Origin: Succinivibrio dextrinosolvens DSM 3072
GTDB lineage: Bacteria > Pseudomonadota > Gammaproteobacteria > Enterobacterales > Succinivibrionaceae
DNA: 64,000 bases
Assembly: GCF_900167015.1 (NCBI RefSeq)
Contig: NZ_FUXX01000007.1
Coordinates: 1 to 64,000 of the forward strand
Direction: 5' to 3'
The notes beneath the pieces were generated by a model. That model saw only the letters and a program-made list of their open reading frames with translations, was not told the origin of the DNA and searched no databases. Position numbers and translations under genes: made by a program. Positions 58,974 through 64,000 of this stretch are shown here, piece after piece; the first letter of the stretch is position 1, and each line of letters begins with the position of its first letter.

Positions 58974-60023
58974 ATGTTTAAGAAATTACGTAGCATGTTC
59001 TCTAACGATCTATCAATCGATTTAGGAACTGCAAATACTCTAGTTTATATCAAGAATAAAGGTATCGTTCTAAACGAGCCTTCTGTTGTGGCTGTTCGCA
59101 TGGATAGAAATGGTGGAGCTCAGCGTAAAGTTGATGCTGTAGGTAAGGCCGCAAAGACAATGTTAGGTCGTAGCCCTGACAATCTGGAAGTTATTCGCCC
59201 AATGAAGGATGGCGTTATCGCTGACTTCCAGTACACAGAGAAAATGTTGCAGTACTTTATTTCAAAGGTTCTGCAGGGTTCTCATTTTATGCCATTCAAG
59301 CCAAGTCCTCGTGTTCTGGTTTGCGTTCCTTGTGGCGCTACTCAGGTTGAGCGCAGAGCAATCCGTGAGTCAGTTGAGGGTGCTGGTGCATCAGAAGTTT
59401 TCTTAATCACAGAGCCTATGGCTGCAGCTATCGGTGCTGGTCTTCCTGTATCAGAGGCTAAAGGTTCTATGATTGTTGATATCGGTGGTGGTACCACTGA
59501 AGTTGCTATCATTTCATTAAACGGTATTGTTTACTCAAGCTCTGTTCGTATCGGTGGTAACCGTTTCGATCAGTCAATTATTGATTACGTAAGAAATACC
59601 AAGCGTTATGAAATCGGTGAGGCTACCGCTGAACAGGTTAAGATTGAGATCGGTTCTGCTTATGCTGAGCAGGAAATGCATGAGATGGAAGTTCGCGGAA
59701 GATCTGTTGTTGAAGGTGTTCCTCGTTCATTCACTCTGAACTCCAATGAGATCCTTGAAGCCTTGTCTGATCCTATCAAGGGTATTGTTGCTGCTGTTCG
59801 TACCGCTTTGGAGAAGTCTCCTCCAGAGTTAGCTGCTGATATCGCTCAGCACGGAATGATGTTATCTGGTGGTGGTGCTTTACTACACAATCTGGATAAG
59901 TTATTACGTGAGGAAACTGGTATCCCAGTAACAATCGCTGAGGATCCTCTAACCTGCGTTGCTCGTGGTGGCGGTAAAGCACTTGAGATGTACGACGCTC
60001 AGGATAACGAGATTTTTGATTAA
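58974..60023 (+). CDS. mreB: rod-shape-determining actin homologue MreB
   Basis: MreB forms membrane filaments that guide cell-wall synthesis and rod shape. The 349 residues (347 in E. coli) start with the amphipathic helix MFKKLRSMF. They continue with [14 protein letters not shown] (phosphate 1), [17 protein letters not shown] (phosphate 2) and the adenosine motif [14 protein letters not shown]. It is the first gene of mreBCD. Confidence 0.99.
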   Translation: MFKKLRSMFSNDLSIDLGTANTLVYIKNKGIVLNEPSVVAVRMDRNGGAQRKVDAVGKAAKTMLGRSPDNLEVIRPMKDGVIADFQYTEKMLQYFISKVLQGSHFMPFKPSPRVLVCVPCGATQVERRAIRESVEGAGASEVFLITEPMAAAIGAGLPVSEAKGSMIVDIGGGTTEVAIISLNGIVYSSSVRIGGNRFDQSIIDYVRNTKRYEIGEATAEQVKIEIGSAYAEQEMHEMEVRGRSVVEGVPRSFTLNSNEILEALSDPIKGIVAAVRTALEKSPPELAADIAQHGMMLSGGGALLHNLDKLLREETGIPVTIAEDPLTCVARGGGKALEMYDAQDNEIFD

Positions 60024-60139
60024 AAAATATTAATACTTTTGCAGGATGATTTTGTTCATTAGCACATGTCATTCTGCAGTTGAGGTTAATAGACTCCCAT
60101 CAGACATGATGGGCGTTTTGTTTTGATGAAGGAATTGAT

Positions 60140-61153
60140 TTGAAAAACTCAGATCAGCAGAATTCTTTAGTTCATTTCCGATTCGGATTTGTCCTGCTTT
60201 TAACTCTGGTGGTTATGGCTTTGGATGTCCGTTCTAAATTCTTGTCAGATTTCAGATACTATGTGGAATCTGCACTTTATCCTGTTCTTGTTTTTGCTGA
60301 TTCTCCTCATTCCGTTGGAAAGATGATGTCTACTCAGTTTAAGAGTCATTCTGAACTGATTAAGGAAAACGAGCAGCTTTCAACAGAAAACTTTATGCAG
60401 AGAGCCAATACCTTAAGACTAAAAGATCTAGAGGATGAGAATCAGGCTTTACGTAAGCTATTAAACTCACCTGTAAGACAGAACATCAAGAGACTGTTTG
60501 CCGAGGTTGTTGACGTTGATCCTGATCCTTACCTGAGCCGCGTTACCGTTAATCGTGGTACCAGCTCTGATGTTTATGAGGGTATGCCTGTTATTACTGA
60601 CAAAGGTCTTGTTGGTCAGGTAATGGATGCAAACTATTCCTATTCAAGAGTTCTTCTTTTAACCGATCCTAACTGTCAGATTCCTGTAATCGATTCAAGA
60701 TCTTCTGTAAGAGCAATCTGCGTCGGTTCAGGTTCTCATGCAGAGATTATTATCAATAATGTTCCTCGTACAGCTGATATTAAAGAAGGCGATATGCTTT
60801 TAACCTCAGGAATCGGTGGAGTTTATCCAAAAGGATATCCTGTTGCAGTTGTAACCTCTGTAGGTATTTCTGATTCTCAGCCGTTTGCTGCTATCAAGGC
60901 CAGACCGCTGGTTGAAACTGATAAGATGCGTTATGTGCTGATGTTCGGTGCTAATAATGATAGTACCGATGCAGAGGAGTATGCTCTTCAGGCAAAACAG
61001 CTTACAGATGATAAGAATATTCTTCATCAGAAAAAGGTTAAGGAGCTGATTGATACACTTTCTGTAAAGAAGAGCAATAAGGCTGATAATTCTGAGAAAA
61101 AAGATCAGAATTCTGGCGATAAGAAAAATAAAGTAGGTGGTACAAATGATTAG
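60140..61153 (+). CDS. mreC: rod-shape-determining protein MreC
   Basis: MreC is a bitopic periplasmic scaffold linking MreB to the wall synthases. The 337 residues have one membrane segment (FGFVLLLTLVVMALDV), a coiled coil (about 70-110) and two beta domains with VTVNRGTSSDVYEGMPVI and DMLLTSGIGGVYPKGYPV. The tail is rich in Lys and Asp. The start is TTG at 60140, with AAGGAA upstream. It overlaps mreD. Confidence 0.96.
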   Translation: MKNSDQQNSLVHFRFGFVLLLTLVVMALDVRSKFLSDFRYYVESALYPVLVFADSPHSVGKMMSTQFKSHSELIKENEQLSTENFMQRANTLRLKDLEDENQALRKLLNSPVRQNIKRLFAEVVDVDPDPYLSRVTVNRGTSSDVYEGMPVITDKGLVGQVMDANYSYSRVLLLTDPNCQIPVIDSRSSVRAICVGSGSHAEIIINNVPRTADIKEGDMLLTSGIGGVYPKGYPVAVVTSVGISDSQPFAAIKARPLVETDKMRYVLMFGANNDSTDAEEYALQAKQLTDDKNILHQKKVKELIDTLSVKKSNKADNSEKKDQNSGDKKNKVGGTND

Positions 61154-61667
61154 CGGAAAAGACAGCGGAAATTCCTTTCTGTTACTTTTAGTACCAATGC
61201 TGTTTATTGGTCTGATTCTTCAGATTATTCATCTTCCTGAAGTTATTTCTCTGAACAGACCGGATTTTCTAACTCTTATTATTCTGTTCTTTGCTATTTA
61301 CAGTAATTTCAGTCTGAAAATCGAGACCAGCTGGCTTGTTGGTATCTTCCTTGATTTGGCAACTGGTGCTCCACTTGGAATCAATGCACTGATCATCTCT
61401 GCTCAGATTTATCTGATAACTACTCAGTTTAAGAATTTCTATAAATATAAAATATGGCAGCAGGTAATCATTGTAGGAATAATTAATTTCCTAGTAACAA
61501 TTCTGTGTTACTGGGTTGAACACATTATTGGTCGCAGCTACTATGAAATCAATTTCCTGATTCCGTCTATATCAACAGCTGTATTCTGGCCAATAGTTTA
61601 TTCTATCTGTCTGATTTTATGTTCTACCTTCTCTGTCAGCTCAGATGATAAAGAGAAGCTAGATTAG
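61146..61667 (+). CDS. mreD: rod-shape-determining protein MreD
   Basis: MreD is a small inner-membrane protein of the elongation complex. From the ATG at 61146 (AGGTGG upstream) it has 173 residues with about five membrane segments. The conserved patterns are RPDFLTLIILFFAIY and GIFLDLATGAPLGINAL. It overlaps the mreC end by 8 bases. Confidence 0.95.
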   Translation: MISGKDSGNSFLLLLVPMLFIGLILQIIHLPEVISLNRPDFLTLIILFFAIYSNFSLKIETSWLVGIFLDLATGAPLGINALIISAQIYLITTQFKNFYKYKIWQQVIIVGIINFLVTILCYWVEHIIGRSYYEINFLIPSISTAVFWPIVYSICLILCSTFSVSSDDKEKLD

Positions 61668-61673
61668 GTATAA

Positions 61674-62258
61674 ATGACTAAACTTATCCTTGCCTCAGGA
61701 TCTCCACGACGCAAAGAATTCATAAGCTATCTAGGTATTGATTATGATGTGGAGATTCCTAATATTGATGAATCTCCTGTACAGGGAGAAACTCCAAGCG
61801 AACTTGTATTAAGATTGTCCTGTTTGAAGGCTGATTTCATCTCCAAGAAACACAGTGATTCTGTAGTTATTGCTGCTGACACTGTTGTCTGTTTTAATGG
61901 TATGATTCTGGGGAAACCTTCTTCAAGAGAAGATGCCTTCAACATGATAAAAATGCTTCAGGGGCATACTCATACCGTGTATACCGGAGTTACTGTTCAG
62001 AAAGGAAATCTTAAAAGAAGTAAGGTTGTTTCAACTGAAGTTACCTTCGATTCCATGGATGATGATTTCATAAGAAATTATGTCTCCTCTGGAGAGTGCG
62101 ACGATAAAGCTGGAGCTTATGCTATTCAGGGAATAGCTTCAATGTTTATTTCCCAGGTAAAAGGATCAGTAAGTTCAGTCGTAGGTTTACCTATTAACGA
62201 AGTTGTTAAGTATTTAAGAGAATTTGGTCTAGAAATTCCAGTCTCAAAGGTGTGTTGA
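61674..62258 (+). CDS. maf: Maf-family nucleotide pyrophosphatase
   Basis: Maf proteins hydrolyse non-canonical or excess nucleoside triphosphates; the YhdE subgroup acts on dTTP and UTP. The 194 residues show LILASGSPRRKEFIS at the N-terminus, VVIAADTVVCFNGMILGKP, and DKAGAYAIQGIASMFI. The position after mreD is that of yhdE. TTAGG precedes the ATG. Its TGA overlaps the tldD ATG. Confidence 0.95.
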   Translation: MTKLILASGSPRRKEFISYLGIDYDVEIPNIDESPVQGETPSELVLRLSCLKADFISKKHSDSVVIAADTVVCFNGMILGKPSSREDAFNMIKMLQGHTHTVYTGVTVQKGNLKRSKVVSTEVTFDSMDDDFIRNYVSSGECDDKAGAYAIQGIASMFISQVKGSVSSVVGLPINEVVKYLREFGLEIPVSKVC

Positions 62259-63697
62259 TGAATACATACGAAAAAGCCTCCAAGATACTTTGGAATAACA
62301 CAGATATCAATCTGGAAGTTGCTCAGAAAGCGCTTAATCATTTGAATTCAAGAGAAATTGATTTTGGTGATTTATTCTTTGAAAGAAGTGTTGCTGAGGG
62401 ATTTTTTCTTGAAGAAGGAATCGTAAAAGGCGGATCTTTCAGTATTTCTCAGGGGGTTGGTGTCAGAGCGGTATTAGGAGCCAAATCCGGATTTGCCTAT
62501 TCAGATGTTCTGGATGAAAAGTCTCTTATGGAAGCCTGTTCTGCAGCACATAGCATCAGTCACGGCCATAGCTGTAATCGTGAAAAGATTGTTGTTTCAA
62601 AAGGAGAAACCAAACCTCTCTATGTGGATGATGATCCTATAGCTGCAATGGATAAGGCTCAAAAGGCCGCCTTGCTTGAGATTCTGGATAAAAAAGCCAG
62701 AGCTTTAGATCCAAGAGTTGTTCAGGTTATGGGCAGTCTTAACTGTTCGTATTCAACAACCATGGTAATGCCTACAGATGGTCCTTCAAGATGCGATATT
62801 AAACCAATCTGCAACATTTCTGTAAGTGTGGTCATGGAGCACAAAGGTCGCAAGGAAGAAGGCTTTGCTGCAACCGGTGGAGCTGTTCTTTTCAATACTC
62901 TGCTTAAAGACGACACTTTAGATAATCTTGCAAAAGAGGCTGTAAGAATGGCATCTGTTAATATGGAAGCTATTCCTGCTCCTGCTGGAACTATGCCTGT
63001 TGTTTTAGGTGCTGGATGGCCAGGTGTTCTGGTTCATGAGGCTGTAGGTCATGGTCTTGAAGGTGATTTCAACAGAACCGGTTCTTCTGCATATTCAGGA
63101 AAAATCGGTCAGAAGGTTGCCTCAAGTGCATGTACCATTATTGATGATGGTACTATCCCAAATCGCAGAGGTTCTTTATCATTTGATGATGAAGGTACAG
63201 ATTCAGCATGTAATGTCCTGATTGAAAAGGGTATCCTCAAGGGATATATGCAGGATAAGCAGAATGCCATGCTGATGAATATGAAACCTACAGGAAACGG
63301 CAGACGTCAGAGTTACAACTGCATGCCTATTCCTAGAATGACCAATACTTTCCTTCAGAATGGCGAGTATGACAAGGACGAGATAATATCATCTGTTAAG
63401 AACGGTATTTATGCTGTTAACTTCCGTGGCGGTCAGGTTGATATTACCTCTGGTGAATTTGTATTCTCAGCTTCAGAGGCCTATCTGATTGAAAATGGAA
63501 AGGTTACATCACCTATTAAGGGCGCTACCCTTATTGGCAATGGACCTAAGACCATGCAGCAGGTGTCAATGGTTGGAAACAACCTTGAATTTGACTGCGG
63601 TATTGGCATGTGCGGAAAAGCCGGTCAGGGCGCTGCAGTGGGTATTGGTCAACCTACAGTTAAAATTGACTCGATTACTGTGGGTGGCACAAATTAA
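62258..63697 (+). CDS. tldD: metalloprotease subunit TldD
   Basis: TldD with TldE forms a zinc protease that processes peptides such as microcin B17 and CcdA. From the ATG at 62258 it has 479 residues (481 in E. coli). The HExxxH-type metal motif is HEAVGHGLEGDFNR near residue 260. FERSVAEGFFLEEGIVK and GYMQDKQNAMLM are family stretches. It overlaps maf by one base. rng and yhdP, which lie between maf and tldD in E. coli, are absent here. Confidence 0.97.
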   Translation: MNTYEKASKILWNNTDINLEVAQKALNHLNSREIDFGDLFFERSVAEGFFLEEGIVKGGSFSISQGVGVRAVLGAKSGFAYSDVLDEKSLMEACSAAHSISHGHSCNREKIVVSKGETKPLYVDDDPIAAMDKAQKAALLEILDKKARALDPRVVQVMGSLNCSYSTTMVMPTDGPSRCDIKPICNISVSVVMEHKGRKEEGFAATGGAVLFNTLLKDDTLDNLAKEAVRMASVNMEAIPAPAGTMPVVLGAGWPGVLVHEAVGHGLEGDFNRTGSSAYSGKIGQKVASSACTIIDDGTIPNRRGSLSFDDEGTDSACNVLIEKGILKGYMQDKQNAMLMNMKPTGNGRRQSYNCMPIPRMTNTFLQNGEYDKDEIISSVKNGIYAVNFRGGQVDITSGEFVFSASEAYLIENGKVTSPIKGATLIGNGPKTMQQVSMVGNNLEFDCGIGMCGKAGQGAAVGIGQPTVKIDSITVGGTN

Positions 63698-63726
63698 AAA
63701 AAGCTGCAGATAAAATTATCTGCAGC
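63694..63726 (-). terminator. terminator between convergent tldD and edd
   Basis: GCTGCAGATA (63703-63712) pairs with TATCTGCAGC (63717-63726). On the minus strand a run of seven T residues follows, so it should end the edd transcript; on the plus strand only a mixed T-rich stretch follows. Confidence 0.8.
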
Positions 63727-63760
63727 AGAACTTTCTTTTCTAAGATAATCCGTTGTCTTA

Positions 63761-64000
63761 TCAGTTCAGATAAAGAGCCTTAAACAGGAAGCTCGCTCCC
63801 TGATCTGCTGGCTGAACATTTTCTCTGCATATTCTAAACAGTGCTCGACCGTAGGTCTGCTCATCCTGTTCTATATCAGGTTCTTCAGCATGCCTGTTTT
63901 CTAGAGATGTCATACAGTTGATTTCACCTTTTTCTGCATCAAAATCAATAAGGTCACCATCTTTCAGAAGGGATATTAATCCTCCTTTCTTTGCTTCGGG
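63761..64000 (-). CDS. edd: phosphogluconate dehydratase, C-terminal part (partial)
   Basis: The frame is open to the right edge and gives the last 79 residues. GGLISLLKDGDLIDFDAEKGE matches, in pieces, the C-terminal beta domain of the IlvD/Edd dehydratases. The ending TYGRALFRICRENVQPADQG resembles Edd (GRELF, ALRE, AEQGA) more than IlvD. Edd converts 6-phosphogluconate to 2-keto-3-deoxy-6-phosphogluconate in the Entner-Doudoroff pathway, using an iron-sulfur cluster. Most of the gene lies outside the window, so Edd versus a relative is not fully settled. Confidence 0.8.
   Translation of the reverse strand, partial: PEAKKGGLISLLKDGDLIDFDAEKGEINCMTSLENRHAEEPDIEQDEQTYGRALFRICRENVQPADQGASFLFKALYLN

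Overview
The window is a 64 kb stretch of an AT-rich gammaproteobacterial chromosome that carries the replication origin and chromosome-segregation region. The gene order (glyQS, gyrB-recF-dnaN-dnaA, rpmH-rnpA-yidD-yidC-mnmE, mnmG-rsmG-parAB-atp, the kdsC-lptCAB-rpoN-hpf-ptsN-rapZ block, mlaFEDCB, uvrA/ssb, mreBCD-maf-tldD) is gammaproteobacterial. EF-P carries Arg32 and sits beside EarP. Only a class III (anaerobic) ribonucleotide reductase is seen in the window, and the sequence is AT-rich. A strict or facultative anaerobe of the Succinivibrionaceae type is a reasonable guess, but this is inference and not proven by the window.

Layout. 1-3520: an unidentified gene end, then glyQ and glyS. 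3521-5107: a 1.6 kb AT-rich non-coding segment with 12 near-identical parS (ParB-binding) palindromes. 5108-11353: gyrB, recF, dnaN and dnaA on the minus strand. 11563-15293: rpmH to mnmE on the plus strand. 15343-21745: a minus-strand block nrdD - detached glycyl-radical domain - nrdG - pqiABC. 21979-23902: earP and efp. 24211-24840: a GNAT acetyltransferase behind a structured leader. 24841-26218: the presumed oriC, present as two homologous modules exactly 852 bp apart with a small DUF3781-like gene between them. 26219-38409: mnmG, rsmG, parA, parB (with a very long acidic repeat tail) and the atpIBEFHAGDC operon. 38765-41502: serine transport and deamination (sdaC, sdaA). 41551-46348: rsmD, ftsY, rpoH, rapZ, ptsN, hpf. 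46584-50557: rpoN, lptBAC and kdsC. 50902-54488: mlaFEDCB and darP. 54524-58640: a DUF2750 gene, uvrA and ssb. 58974-63697: mreBCD, maf, tldD. 63761-64000: the 3' end of a phosphogluconate dehydratase (edd) gene.

How the parts fit. DnaA (minus operon) would act on the two origin modules upstream of mnmG. ParA and ParB, about 3-5 kb right of the origin, would act on the parS array about 20 kb left of it. Genes left of the origin up to gyrB are mainly on the minus strand and genes right of it mainly on the plus strand, so both are mostly co-directional with forks leaving 25-26 kb.

Most noteworthy points: (i) the dense parS array together with a ParB that has a roughly 240-residue polyanionic tail; (ii) a class III ribonucleotide reductase whose glycyl-radical loop is a separate 52-residue protein; (iii) the duplicated origin module with three DnaA-box-like sites at conserved spacing; (iv) candidate structured leaders upstream of efp and of the GNAT gene. 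All calls come from reading the sequence; no database search was run.
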